64,000 nt of DNA from an uncultured Eubacterium sp. Its GTDB lineage: Bacteria > Bacillota > Clostridia > Lachnospirales > Lachnospiraceae. A program made the position numbers and the translations under genes. The notes beneath the pieces are model-generated. The model searched no databases. It had not been told where the DNA came from and saw only the letters and a program-made list of their open reading frames with translations. Below are positions 51,579 through 59,919 of this stretch, one piece after another; the stretch's first letter is position 1, and the number at the start of each line of letters is the position of its first letter. The stretch covers positions 1 to 64,000 of the forward strand of contig CAJUDA010000008.1 of NCBI GenBank assembly GCA_910584875.1, in the 5' to 3' direction.

Positions 51579-52785
51579 AAGAAAAGAGATACTCCGCCGG
51601 CAGGTTATGGAGATGATACCGTCGGGCATTGAGATCAGTGACCGGGAATTAGAGATACTGATCGGGAGACGGATTGAAGAGACGGCGGGAGAAGAGTACA
51701 TACGCCTGGGGGAGAAAAGAAATCTGCGCCGCAAGGTTTTTAACTCGATCCGCAAAATGGATGTTTTGCAGGATATGCTGGAGGATGAAGAGATAACGGA
51801 GATCATGGTAAATGGACCGGATCATATCTTCATAGAAAAGGAGGGATATCTCACAGAGACGGGTCTTTCCTTTGGAGACCGGGGAAGGCTGGAGGACATT
51901 GCCCAGCAGATTGCCTCCGCCGGTAACCGTATTGTAAATGAATCCAGTCCGATCCTGGATGTCCGGCTGGCAGATGGTTCCCGTGTGAATATCGTTGTTC
52001 CTCCTATAGCTATAGAGGGACCGGTGATCACCATACGGAAATTTCCCAAAGAGGCAATGACGATGGAAAAGCTGATACAGATGGGGGCTGTCACAGAAGA
52101 GGCAGAGGAATTTTTGAAGAAAATGGTAGAAGCAAAATATAATATTTTTATATCCGGCGGAACGGGGGCAGGTAAAACAACATTTCTGAATATATTGTCA
52201 AATTTTATACCGCATACGGAGAGGGTCATCACCATTGAGGACTCCGCGGAGCTGCAGATCCAGAATATTGATAATCTGGTAAGGCTGGAAGCGCGAAATG
52301 CCAATGTAGAAGGAAAGAACCAGGTAACAATACGGGATCTGGTAAGGAGTGCGCTCCGTATGCGGCCAGACCGGATCATCGTGGGTGAAATCCGGGACTC
52401 GGCGGCGATCGATCTGCTGACAGCCATGAATACCGGGCATGATGGAAGCCTGTCCACAGGACATGCCAACAGTCCGGCGGATATGCTGAACCGCCTGGAA
52501 ACACTGGTACTGATGGGACTGGATATCCCGCTGGAGGCAATACGTCAGCAGATCGCCTCGGGCATTGATCTTATCGTACATCTTGGGCGGCTTCGGGATA
52601 AGTCGCGGAAGGTACTGGAGATCTGTGAGGTGACAGAGGTGGCAGACGGCAGGATCCAGCTAAGCTCGTTGTATGTATTCCGGGAAGAGGGGGAGAGAAG
52701 GGGAAGAGTGCTGGGAGAGCTGAAAAGGACAGGAAGGCGTCTGAGAGCGCTGGATAAATGCCACAGATCGGGGGTGGAAATATGA
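51550..52785 (+). CDS. tadA: TadA/CpaF secretion ATPase
   Basis: 411 residues of the type II/IV secretion ATPase family: an N-terminal helical region (RKEILRRQVMEMIPSG...), EITEIMVNGPDHIFIEKEG, arginine-rich VRLADGSRVNIVVPP, Walker A GGTGAGKTTFLN (~206-217), Asp box ITIEDSAELQI, Walker B RPDRIIVGEIRD and the His box STGHANSP. It powers Flp pilus assembly on the inner face of the membrane. ATG at 51550 is chosen over GTG at 51541 because GGGGG ends at 51540. Its stop overlaps tadB by 4 bases. Confidence 0.93.
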   Translation: MTASEQTLDERKEILRRQVMEMIPSGIEISDRELEILIGRRIEETAGEEYIRLGEKRNLRRKVFNSIRKMDVLQDMLEDEEITEIMVNGPDHIFIEKEGYLTETGLSFGDRGRLEDIAQQIASAGNRIVNESSPILDVRLADGSRVNIVVPPIAIEGPVITIRKFPKEAMTMEKLIQMGAVTEEAEEFLKKMVEAKYNIFISGGTGAGKTTFLNILSNFIPHTERVITIEDSAELQIQNIDNLVRLEARNANVEGKNQVTIRDLVRSALRMRPDRIIVGEIRDSAAIDLLTAMNTGHDGSLSTGHANSPADMLNRLETLVLMGLDIPLEAIRQQIASGIDLIVHLGRLRDKSRKVLEICEVTEVADGRIQLSSLYVFREEGERRGRVLGELKRTGRRLRALDKCHRSGVEI

Positions 52786-53528
52786 GGGATTACACTATGT
52801 GCCGGCTCTCAAAACGGGAGCGGATCTGGTATAGCGGTATTGCCCTGCTTGGGGGGTTTATGATCTTCTTTCTCTTTTACCGGAGTGCCATAATCAGTTT
52901 CCTTTTATCCCTGACAGGGATCCCGGTCTGTCTCCGTTATCAGAAAAAAAGAATGGCAGAAAGGATCCAGTGGCAGCTGATGCTTGGATTCAAGGATGCC
53001 ATGGAGAGTCTCGTATCGGCGCTGGTGGCAGGATACTCCATGGAAAATGCAGTGTCAGAAGCATATCGTGACATGGAGCTGATACAGGGGAGGGAAACAC
53101 CGATGCTCTGGGAACTTGGAGAGATAAAGAGGAGGCTTACACTGGGGGAGACGCTGGACAGGCTGCTGATGGATCTGGGAAGACGGAGCGGTGTCGAGGA
53201 TATCGTTACCTTTGCACAGATTTATGCCACGGCACGGCGCAGCGGCGGCAATCTGGTGAAGGTCATGAAAAGGACGGCAGATAATATATCGGAGAAGGTG
53301 GAGATCCAGCGTGAGATCCGTACTGCCATGGCAGGTAAAAGGATGGAGGCGGTCTGTATGATGGTGATCCCGCTGCTGATCATTTTGTATCTGCAGATAT
53401 TTTCGCCAGGATTTCTGGATCCTCTGTATCGGGGGCTGGGAGGAAGGATGTATATGACAGTTTTTCTGCTGGTTTATCTTGCGGCTGTCCTGTGGAGCCG
53501 CAGGATCATGAAAGCGGCAGAGGGATAG
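52782..53528 (+). CDS. tadB: TadB-like pilus assembly membrane protein
   Basis: 248 residues. Two N-terminal helices (~18-50), a cytoplasmic T2SS-F domain (LGFKDAMESLVSALVAGYSMENAVSEAYRDM... RSGVEDIVTFAQIYATARRSGGNLVKVMKRTADNI) and two C-terminal helices (MVIPLLIILYLQIF; MTVFLLVYLAAVLW). It forms the inner-membrane platform with TadC. ATG at 52782 overlaps the tadA stop (ATGA) and is preceded by GGGGGTGG. Confidence 0.9.
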   Translation: MRDYTMCRLSKRERIWYSGIALLGGFMIFFLFYRSAIISFLLSLTGIPVCLRYQKKRMAERIQWQLMLGFKDAMESLVSALVAGYSMENAVSEAYRDMELIQGRETPMLWELGEIKRRLTLGETLDRLLMDLGRRSGVEDIVTFAQIYATARRSGGNLVKVMKRTADNISEKVEIQREIRTAMAGKRMEAVCMMVIPLLIILYLQIFSPGFLDPLYRGLGGRMYMTVFLLVYLAAVLWSRRIMKAAEG

Positions 53529-53540
53529 GAAGGAGGCAGG

Positions 53541-54866
53541 ATGATAAGGATGGGACAGAAAGGAAGGGATTTACTATTCCGGGAAAAGAGCACCCGTGAG
53601 TATGTGGCATGTTTATATCCAAGAGAGGATCAGACGGAGGTTCTAAAGCGGATCTGGAAAAAGCGGATGACAGGTCTGGGGATCCTGTTTCTGGCAGCGG
53701 CAGCTGTATGGCTGTACTGTTTTTTGTCCGAACCGCAGGATTCCGCATTAAAGGATGGCAGATATCTGCTGCGTCAGGAAGAGGATTCGGCAATAGATCT
53801 GGAAGTTACTGGTGAGGAAGGGGACAGGATATGGCAGAAAAACATTTCCCTTACTGTCAGACAGACGAAATTTACTGAGAAAGAAAAAGCGGCGCTGGAT
53901 CAAAAGCTGGAGGACCAGGCTGTCCGGAAACTTCGGGGCGACAATGATTCATTAGAACATGTAACAAAACCGCTGCGGTTTGTCACAGAGCTGCCAGACA
54001 CAGCTGCTGTACTGGAATGGTCCTGGGATGAAGAGTACATCAGAGACAATGGCAGTCTGTCCGAGGCGGCGATCCCGCCGGAGGGCATCGATACAGACAT
54101 TATGCTGGAAGCGTCATGGCGAAACTGGAAGAGGACGCGCAGCTTTACGGTACATCTTATGCCGCCGGAGATAAGCCGGGAAAAACAGCAGATCCGGGAG
54201 GCACGGCAGATCCTGAAACAGACACTAAGGGATACAGCATTTCAGAAAATGGTTGTTTTACCGGAAAAAGCGGGAAATATGAAGCTGACTTACCGGGAGG
54301 CAGGCGGGGAAAAAAGTTACTTTCCGGTCGGGCTCATACTGGGACTGATCCTGCTGGTTCCATTTGTCTGGCGGGAAAAACAGAAAAAAGAACTGACGGG
54401 AAGGGAAGAGCAGATGCTGCTGGATTATCCGGGACTGGTGAATAAGGTAATGCTGCTGCTGGGAGCCGGACTGACTTTTCGCAAAGCAGTAGAGCGTCTG
54501 GTTACGGAGTATGAGGAAAAGCGCAGAGAGGGGGCAGGGATTCACTATGCGTATGAAGAGCTCTGTATCATGATGCAGGAAATGCGGGATGGTGTATCTG
54601 AGGGGAAAGCGCTGGAGCGCTTTGGCAGGAAGTGCCGGCTGATGCCATATCTTAAGTTTTCCTCTGTCATTGGCCAAAATCTGAAAAAGGGGGCAGAAGG
54701 GATACTGGAATTGCTGGAAAGGGAAGCACTGGAAGCAGCGCAGCAACGGCGGGAGCGGGTGCTGCGGATGGGAGAAACAGCAGGGACAAAGCTGTTATTT
54801 CCGATGATGGTGATGCTGGGTCTGGTGATGGGCATTATTATGATACCTGCTTTTATGACATTGTAG
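53541..54866 (+). CDS. tadC: TadC-like pilus assembly membrane protein with long N-terminal region
   Basis: 441 residues. After one helix (LGILFLAAAAVWLYCFLS, ~47-64) comes an extracytoplasmic region of ~190 residues (EEDSAIDLEVTGEEGDRIWQKNISLTVRQTKF...), then a helix (~245-262) and a T2SS-F domain (LLDYPGLVNKVMLLLGAGLTFRKAVERLVTEY... KFSSVIGQNLKKGAEGILELLEREA), and a terminal helix. Normal TadC (~300 residues) lacks the extended outer domain; this longer form is the one usual in Clostridia Tad loci. GGAAGGAGG precedes ATG. Confidence 0.85.
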   Translation: MIRMGQKGRDLLFREKSTREYVACLYPREDQTEVLKRIWKKRMTGLGILFLAAAAVWLYCFLSEPQDSALKDGRYLLRQEEDSAIDLEVTGEEGDRIWQKNISLTVRQTKFTEKEKAALDQKLEDQAVRKLRGDNDSLEHVTKPLRFVTELPDTAAVLEWSWDEEYIRDNGSLSEAAIPPEGIDTDIMLEASWRNWKRTRSFTVHLMPPEISREKQQIREARQILKQTLRDTAFQKMVVLPEKAGNMKLTYREAGGEKSYFPVGLILGLILLVPFVWREKQKKELTGREEQMLLDYPGLVNKVMLLLGAGLTFRKAVERLVTEYEEKRREGAGIHYAYEELCIMMQEMRDGVSEGKALERFGRKCRLMPYLKFSSVIGQNLKKGAEGILELLEREALEAAQQRRERVLRMGETAGTKLLFPMMVMLGLVMGIIMIPAFMTL

Positions 54867-54883
54867 AAAGGGGATTTTTAAAT

Positions 54884-55057
54884 ATGGGAAATATAAAATC
54901 ATTTATGAGAGAAGAGGAGGCGATCGGAGTGGTAGAGATCATACTGATCCTTGTCGTACTGATCGCACTGGTGCTGGTGTTTAAGTCCAAGATCACGTCT
55001 GTGGTAAATAGTGCATTTAAGACGTTTAATGCAGACTCGAAAAAGATTATTGGGTAG
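54884..55057 (+). CDS. flp: Flp1-type (type IVb) pilin, 57 residues
   Basis: A short gene that reads MGNIKSFMREEEAIGVVE, then the hydrophobic run IILILVVLIALVLVF and a short basic/Ser tail (KSKITSVVNSAFKTFNADSKKIIG). This is the Flp pilin layout: charged leader, a Glu five residues after a small residue (cleavage probably after Ala in EEA/IGVVE), hydrophobic assembly helix. AAGGGG precedes ATG at good spacing. It is the likely major pilin trimmed by the A24 peptidases in this locus and lies, as expected, just after tadC. Confidence 0.88.
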   Translation: MGNIKSFMREEEAIGVVEIILILVVLIALVLVFKSKITSVVNSAFKTFNADSKKIIG

Positions 55058-57056
55058 CCGGAGAGGCAGTATTACCGTGTTCTTGTCCCTGTCGGGTATT
55101 TTGATCATTGCCCTGCTGGGAACACTGGTAGAAACTGCCCGTTATACAGCCTGCGGCAACCATACAGCCAGAACCATCCGGACCTCAGCAGAGGCATTGC
55201 TTACCGAATACAGCCGCCCTCTCTATGATCATTATGGGCTGTTTTTTCTGGAGGATACAGGGATACCATTTGAGAAGGTCATAGCCGGTTATGCGTCGGA
55301 TACGATGGAATCTGCCCGGGCTGGGACGATGGATTTTCTCAAAGGGGAGATCCATCAGGTCTCAGTGGCAGATAAAACATATGTGGGAGATCAGGAGGCG
55401 GCGCCTCTCCAGCAGGAGATCCGCGGATTGATGGGTCGCAGGATCACGGGAGACCAGCTCAAAAAATGGCTCAAACGGTCTTCGGATGCCGGAGATTCTG
55501 ATAAAAAGGCAGAAGAGATAGAGGAGACGGTGGAAAACCAGAGGGAGATGGCAGAATTAGATAAGCAGCTTCTCAAACTTATGAAATGGATCGATGGCAT
55601 CACCGTCTCAAATGGAAAAATATCCTGTGCTGGTGAGTTTGTAAAAATGTTTGCCGTAAAAGAGAAAAAAAGTCAGTATTTTGGTGTAAACGAAAGTGCT
55701 GTCTGGAAAAAAATGAAAGAGCATCTGGATGACAGTCCCCGCCACTGGCGGCAGATGGACCGTAAATCCTTTTTAGCTAAGATTAAAAAAGTGATAAAGC
55801 TGACAGATCAGGCGATTAAAGAGGCGGGTCAGCTGGAGCGTGCCTATAACAGATGCCGGGGGAAAAACAGAGAGTTTGCGGATCATGACAAAAAAATGCA
55901 GCAGTTGATACGGCAGATGTCAGTCCTCCAGGGGAACCGTCATATCCTGACTGAAACAGAAAAACTGTTAAAGGAACCTCTGAAAGAAGAAGGGGCTGAT
56001 CTGCTGGACCAGTTGTGGAAGGACTATGATACAGAGAGTATTTGCTTTGATTATACAGGAGTGGAAGAGCAGGGAGGGGCAGATCATCCTCTGGAGGCAC
56101 TTTCGACAGTGTGGGGAGACGGCATTCTTAATCTGGTTATCCGTGATCCCAAAAAATTATCCGGCGCTTCTGTTGCGAAAGCGGATGAATCGGCTATGTT
56201 ATACCGGGAACAGGGAGAGACGGACGAGGATTATGGGGAGAGGATTTCGGAGCTGACGGAGAAAGAGAAGGTGTCACTGTCTGGTGCTGCCGGAGATCTG
56301 GCGGAGTATGGAATGAATCATTTTTTTCTTGACCGGTATATACAGGATAAGTTCTCAAGCTATGAAAAGACGGTTTCCGGATGGAAGAGAGCCTTGAAGT
56401 ATCAGTGGGAGTATATCGTGGCAGGCAGATCTTCGGATAAAAAGAACCTGGAGGCTGTTCTCAATCGTATTTTGATGATACGGACTCCGGTGAATTTCGC
56501 TGCCATATATAAAGACGCAGCGAAAAAACAACAGGCATATGCCGCAGCGGCTGCAGTGGTAGGCTTTACCGGTATGGAACCGCTGATCCGCTTTACCCAG
56601 ACAATGATTCTGGTTGTCTGGTCTATTGTAGAGGCACTTGTAGATGTGGCAGGGATCCTGCAGGGACGTGATGTGCCGCTCCTAAAGAAAAGCGCCCAGA
56701 TTCTCACCAGTTTTCCCCAGATATTTCAGCTTACAGGGAAGGCAATAACGAAACGGGCAGGAAGGTTTGCCGCGGCGGGGAAGAAGTCATTTGGTTACAA
56801 GGACTATCTGCTTCTCTTTCTGGGCATGAAAGAAAGGAAAAAGAAGCTGTACAGGGTGATGGATCTGATCCAGTGGGATATGAATAAAAATGGATACGAA
56901 GGATTTCGGCTGGACCGGTGTGTCTTTTCTATAAAGGTATCTGCCAGTATCGTATTTCCCGCGCGTTTTTTTCATATGCCGGTGATCGGAGCTATGCTGG
57001 GAAGGGATATACGGGATTATTCTTACGCATGTGAGATTGAGAAGGGATATTTATAA
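55029..57056 (+). CDS. DUF5702-like TadG-family protein
   Basis: 675 residues. The N-terminal RRGSITVFLSLSGILIIALLGTLVETAR is the anchor segment of TadG/DUF5702 minor pilus proteins; the rest is a long helical, charged extracytoplasmic domain with a second hydrophobic pair near 510-550 (FTQTMILVVWSIVEALVDVAGIL) and a C-terminal KKLYRVMDLIQWDMN segment. ATG at 55029 overlaps the end of flp by 29 bases and has no clear ribosome site, suggesting coupling to flp translation; GTG at 55011 is an alternative. The role is probably as a pilus-associated or secretion-assisting surface protein. Confidence 0.8.
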   Translation: MQTRKRLLGSRRGSITVFLSLSGILIIALLGTLVETARYTACGNHTARTIRTSAEALLTEYSRPLYDHYGLFFLEDTGIPFEKVIAGYASDTMESARAGTMDFLKGEIHQVSVADKTYVGDQEAAPLQQEIRGLMGRRITGDQLKKWLKRSSDAGDSDKKAEEIEETVENQREMAELDKQLLKLMKWIDGITVSNGKISCAGEFVKMFAVKEKKSQYFGVNESAVWKKMKEHLDDSPRHWRQMDRKSFLAKIKKVIKLTDQAIKEAGQLERAYNRCRGKNREFADHDKKMQQLIRQMSVLQGNRHILTETEKLLKEPLKEEGADLLDQLWKDYDTESICFDYTGVEEQGGADHPLEALSTVWGDGILNLVIRDPKKLSGASVAKADESAMLYREQGETDEDYGERISELTEKEKVSLSGAAGDLAEYGMNHFFLDRYIQDKFSSYEKTVSGWKRALKYQWEYIVAGRSSDKKNLEAVLNRILMIRTPVNFAAIYKDAAKKQQAYAAAAAVVGFTGMEPLIRFTQTMILVVWSIVEALVDVAGILQGRDVPLLKKSAQILTSFPQIFQLTGKAITKRAGRFAAAGKKSFGYKDYLLLFLGMKERKKKLYRVMDLIQWDMNKNGYEGFRLDRCVFSIKVSASIVFPARFFHMPVIGAMLGRDIRDYSYACEIEKGYL

Positions 57057-57058
57057 AT

Positions 57059-57196
57059 CTCGAAGCGGGAAAGGGTATCCGTACAAAAAAAATAAAGAAA
57101 AGGGGATCAATCTATCAATACATATAAAAAAAATATATCGTACATTGTCACAGATGTGCAAAACCATGGGAACAGGGTACCCTTTCCCGCTTTGAG
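57059..57196 (+). promoter_or_regulatory. long-range RNA helix spanning the start of the TadE-like gene
   Basis: CTCGAAGCGGGAAAGGGTATCC (split here as CTCGAAGCGGG and AAAGGGTATCC, 57059-57080) pairs with 57175-57196 (GGGTACCCTTT, CCCGCTTTGAG): 22 pairs in RNA including two G-U, plus T58-A97 outside. The 94-base loop contains AAGGGG at 57100-57105 and both candidate starts. The 3' arm is coding sequence. It may block or stage ribosome access or be an RNase III site within the Tad transcript. Confidence 0.6.
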
Positions 57197-57920
57197 AGGA
57201 TCGCTGACGGTTGAAGCTTCTCTCGTATTGCCTGTATTTCTCTTTGCCATGATCCTGCTCTCCTATCTGGCGGTGCTTGTAAAATCCCAGGATGAAATAC
57301 AATGGGCACTGACCCGTGTTGCCAGAGAGGCGTCTGCGGAGTATGGGGTAAGTGGCAACAAGGTACTGGTAAACCGTCTGTACTGTCAGAAAAAATTAAA
57401 TGATTATCTGGGAACAGGAGGAAATGCAGTCTCTCTCGCTGGTTCTGAAATCGTGAAAAAGAATGATGAGATCGATCTCATTGCCACTTACCGGGTAAAG
57501 CTTCCTTTCCGGCTGCTCCAGATCCAGACCTGCCGTTTCCGTCAACGTGTACATACAAGGGCATTTACCGGTGTGGAGAGAAGAGAGGGGGACAGGACGG
57601 CAGATCAAACAATCGTCTATATAACAGAGACGGGAAGAGTATATCACCGCCGGCGGGATTGCACGTATCTTCAGCTGAGTATATCCCAGATGAAATATGA
57701 GGATATACCGGATCTGCGCAATGAGGGCGGAGGAAAGTATAAACCGTGTGAACGATGTACAAAAAAGAGACAGATATCGTCACAGACAGCGGTGTGGATC
57801 ACCAATTACGGGGAACGCTATCATATCAGCCGTTCCTGCAGCGGGATCAGGCGCAGTATAAAGAAAACAGAATTATCAAAGGTGGGGAAACGGACACCCT
57901 GCAGTAAATGTGGAACATAG
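57114..57920 (+). CDS. TadE-like protein with two Ada-type Cys-motif repeats
   Basis: About 268 residues. A TadE-like pilin segment RGSLTVEASLVLPVFLFAMILLSYLAVLV lies ~25-53, followed by a beta-rich part. The C-terminal third holds two copies of a small cysteine module: VYITETGRVYHRRRDCTYL...YKPCERC and VWITNYGERYHISRSCSGI...TPCSKC, each with Cys + CxxC, like Ada-type zinc sites. The start is uncertain: GTG at 57156 has no ribosome site, whereas AGGGG at 57101-57105 points with 8 bases of spacing to an in-frame ATC at 57114 (MNTYKKNISYIV...). Both lie in the loop of the helix at 57059-57196. It would be a minor pilin displayed outside. Confidence 0.78.
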   Translation: MNTYKKNISYIVTDVQNHGNRVPFPALRGSLTVEASLVLPVFLFAMILLSYLAVLVKSQDEIQWALTRVAREASAEYGVSGNKVLVNRLYCQKKLNDYLGTGGNAVSLAGSEIVKKNDEIDLIATYRVKLPFRLLQIQTCRFRQRVHTRAFTGVERREGDRTADQTIVYITETGRVYHRRRDCTYLQLSISQMKYEDIPDLRNEGGGKYKPCERCTKKRQISSQTAVWITNYGERYHISRSCSGIRRSIKKTELSKVGKRTPCSKCGT

Positions 57921-57930
57921 GGGAGGTATT

Positions 57931-58350
57931 ATGGAAAAATGGATATGGGCGTCAGCCGGTCTTTATCTGGTGGTAATGGCAGTGATCGACATACGAAAGA
58001 GAGAAATTCCGTTTCTGCCGGGAGTGCTGTGGATGGCAGGGATGGCAGTGTGGCGGATTTTTGACGGTGGTGGATGGCAGGAATGGCTGTCCGGTCCGGG
58101 AGTTGGACTGATCCTGTGGTGCGCCAGCATACTCAGCAGGGGCGGCATCGGAAAGGGGGATGCACTGGTCTATGCGGTACTGGGACTGGGGATCGGTTTC
58201 ATGGGTGCACTGGAGGTACTGATCCTCAGCCTGGCGATGGCTGCGCTCACAGGGATGATACTGATCGTGTGCCGTCGTGTGGGGCGTCAGTATGAATTGC
58301 CTTTTATTCCCTTTACAACACTGGCATATGCACTGGTGATGTGCCTATGA
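57931..58350 (+). CDS. second A24-type prepilin peptidase
   Basis: 139 residues, four or five helices. The two aspartate motifs are clear: VIDIRKREIPFLPG and GGIGKGDALVYAVLG (GxGxGD). It is a compact version without the N-methylation domain, as usual for Tad loci. Since another A24 protein opens the locus, the two may serve different pilins (Flp against TadE-like). GGGGAGG at 57919-57925 precedes ATG at 57931. The stop overlaps the next gene by ATGA. Confidence 0.87.
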   Translation: MEKWIWASAGLYLVVMAVIDIRKREIPFLPGVLWMAGMAVWRIFDGGGWQEWLSGPGVGLILWCASILSRGGIGKGDALVYAVLGLGIGFMGALEVLILSLAMAALTGMILIVCRRVGRQYELPFIPFTTLAYALVMCL

Positions 58351-58766
58351 GGATGAAGGGGGTATATACGGTGGAAGCAGTATTCATTATGAGTATCTGT
58401 ATATGGGTAATGGTGGCGCTATGCTATGGCGGTATGTATGTCCACGATATCGTGGTATTGGAATCGGTCACCAATGAGGAAGCCGCGGCATGGTTATCTT
58501 CATCCGGACAAAAGCAGGAAAAGGTATGGCTGGCTGATCTTCGCAAGGATCTGGATAATAAACTTTTTCTATTCCAGGTCAGGACTATAAAGGTGAAATC
58601 AGGGTGGAATGAAAAAAAGATCCGGGTGCATTATACGGTGCCGGTTTCCTGGAACCTGTTAAAAAAGATTTTATCTGGAAATAAATCGGAGATTGTCTTT
58701 GAAACGGTCAGGGAAACCGTTGTACCGGCAGAGAGTATGTGGGAAAAGGAGATAAAACATGGATAG
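58347..58766 (+). CDS. TadE/pilin-like small anchored protein
   Basis: 139 residues: MRMKGVYTVEAVFIMSICIWVMVALCYGGMYVHDIVVLES gives a TadE-type leader (YTVEA, with Glu at the usual place) and one membrane helix, followed by a soluble part (NEEAAAWLSSSGQKQEKVWLADLRKDLDNKLFLFQVRTIKVKSGW...). It is probably a minor pseudopilin processed by the neighbouring peptidase. ATG overlaps the previous stop (ATGA), and its stop is overlapped by the next gene (8 bases), so it is tightly coupled in the operon. Confidence 0.78.
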   Translation: MRMKGVYTVEAVFIMSICIWVMVALCYGGMYVHDIVVLESVTNEEAAAWLSSSGQKQEKVWLADLRKDLDNKLFLFQVRTIKVKSGWNEKKIRVHYTVPVSWNLLKKILSGNKSEIVFETVRETVVPAESMWEKEIKHG

Positions 58767-59919
58767 GGAAATTGTTAAGGATGGGTCAGGAAATTATCTG
58801 AAAATATCGGGAGATACAAGAGAAACCTATAGCGACAGAGTTTTTTTCTATCAGGAAATCCAGGGATTCCTGCCATTGGAGATCCGGTGGATCAATGGGA
58901 AAAAGGAGTATTTTTATGATATATCGGGGAAACTGTCACTTAAGGAATATCTGAATCAAAATGATTTTACCCTGCATGATATCCAGCTGCTGTTTGAACA
59001 GATCTTTACTATGGCAGAATGTCTGGAAGAATATCTGCTGGACAGCCGGGGACTCATGGTACAGGAAGAGCTTTTGTATATCGATCCGGTGACTGGAGAA
59101 TGTCAGGGGATTTATCAGGAAGAGGAAAAGCAGGAGGCAGCAGACTCTGTCGGACATCTGCTGGAGTTTATTATGGAAAAAATGAATCAAAAAGACAGGA
59201 ATCTTGTGTTTTTTGTCTATGAAATGCACAAACTGACAAGGGGAGCCGGGTGTACCAGAGGCATGCTGAGAAATTATGCGTCTTCATATGGGGAGCGGGT
59301 GTGGGAGAAAAAAGAGGATCGTTCGCTGCCTGTACCAAAAAAAACAGAGTATTTACCGAAAGACAGAAAACGGACCGATCGCTATATAACCATAAGGGGC
59401 TGTCTGCTGCCGGGGATGGTACTGGCAGCGGGAATCGCTCTTCCCATAATATTATGGTGGATGGGGATGTTCCGTCTGCCGTTGTCTGGTAACACAGACT
59501 GGGTCAGGGCAGCGGGTGCTGCTGCCTTTTTTCTGGCAGCGTCAGGATATGGAGTCTGGAGAGTGATGCCCGGGAAGGATGGGAAAAATTCGGATAGAAT
59601 GATTTATCATTCTGAAGACCGGCAGATGAAAAGAGTCTGTCTCATTCCACAGGCAGGGTCAGGTGTGCCTGTACCGATCCCACAGTTCCCCTACCGTCTG
59701 GAAATTGGGAAAGGAGATAAGCCGGATCCGGATTATATGCGGATCATTCAGGAGGCGGGTAATGTCCTGGTAGTTGATGAAGAGTCTGATCAGGGTATTT
59801 TTCACAACAACAGGAGGCTGGTCCCATGGAAGGAAATGCCTCTTCGGGACGGAGATATCCTGCGTTTTAACGATAATGAATTTGTGGTGGAGATCACTCA
59901 GCCTGAATATGTCATATGA
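58759..59919 (+). CDS. DUF6382-like/FHA domain protein
   Basis: 386 residues. The N-terminal ~170 residues (VFFYQEIQGFLPLEIRWINGKKEYFYDISGKLSLKEYLNQN... FTMAECLEEYLLDSRGLM) match the DUF6382 region found in Tad-locus proteins; two helices follow (~215-235, ~250-268), then a C-terminal FHA-like domain (~310-386: YRLEIGKGDKPDPDYMRII... LRDGDILRFNDNEFVVEI). FHA domains bind phosphothreonine, but the usual RSSHCxI core is replaced, so binding is doubtful. It closes the Tad locus; the last 22 bases overlap the convergent gene at 59898. Confidence 0.8.
   Translation: MDREIVKDGSGNYLKISGDTRETYSDRVFFYQEIQGFLPLEIRWINGKKEYFYDISGKLSLKEYLNQNDFTLHDIQLLFEQIFTMAECLEEYLLDSRGLMVQEELLYIDPVTGECQGIYQEEEKQEAADSVGHLLEFIMEKMNQKDRNLVFFVYEMHKLTRGAGCTRGMLRNYASSYGERVWEKKEDRSLPVPKKTEYLPKDRKRTDRYITIRGCLLPGMVLAAGIALPIILWWMGMFRLPLSGNTDWVRAAGAAAFFLAASGYGVWRVMPGKDGKNSDRMIYHSEDRQMKRVCLIPQAGSGVPVPIPQFPYRLEIGKGDKPDPDYMRIIQEAGNVLVVDEESDQGIFHNNRRLVPWKEMPLRDGDILRFNDNEFVVEITQPEYVI

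Noticed and set aside
57910..57930. Upstream start for the second prepilin peptidase
   Set aside because: GGGGAGG before ATG 57931 fixes the start; the extension overlaps the end of the TadE-like gene.
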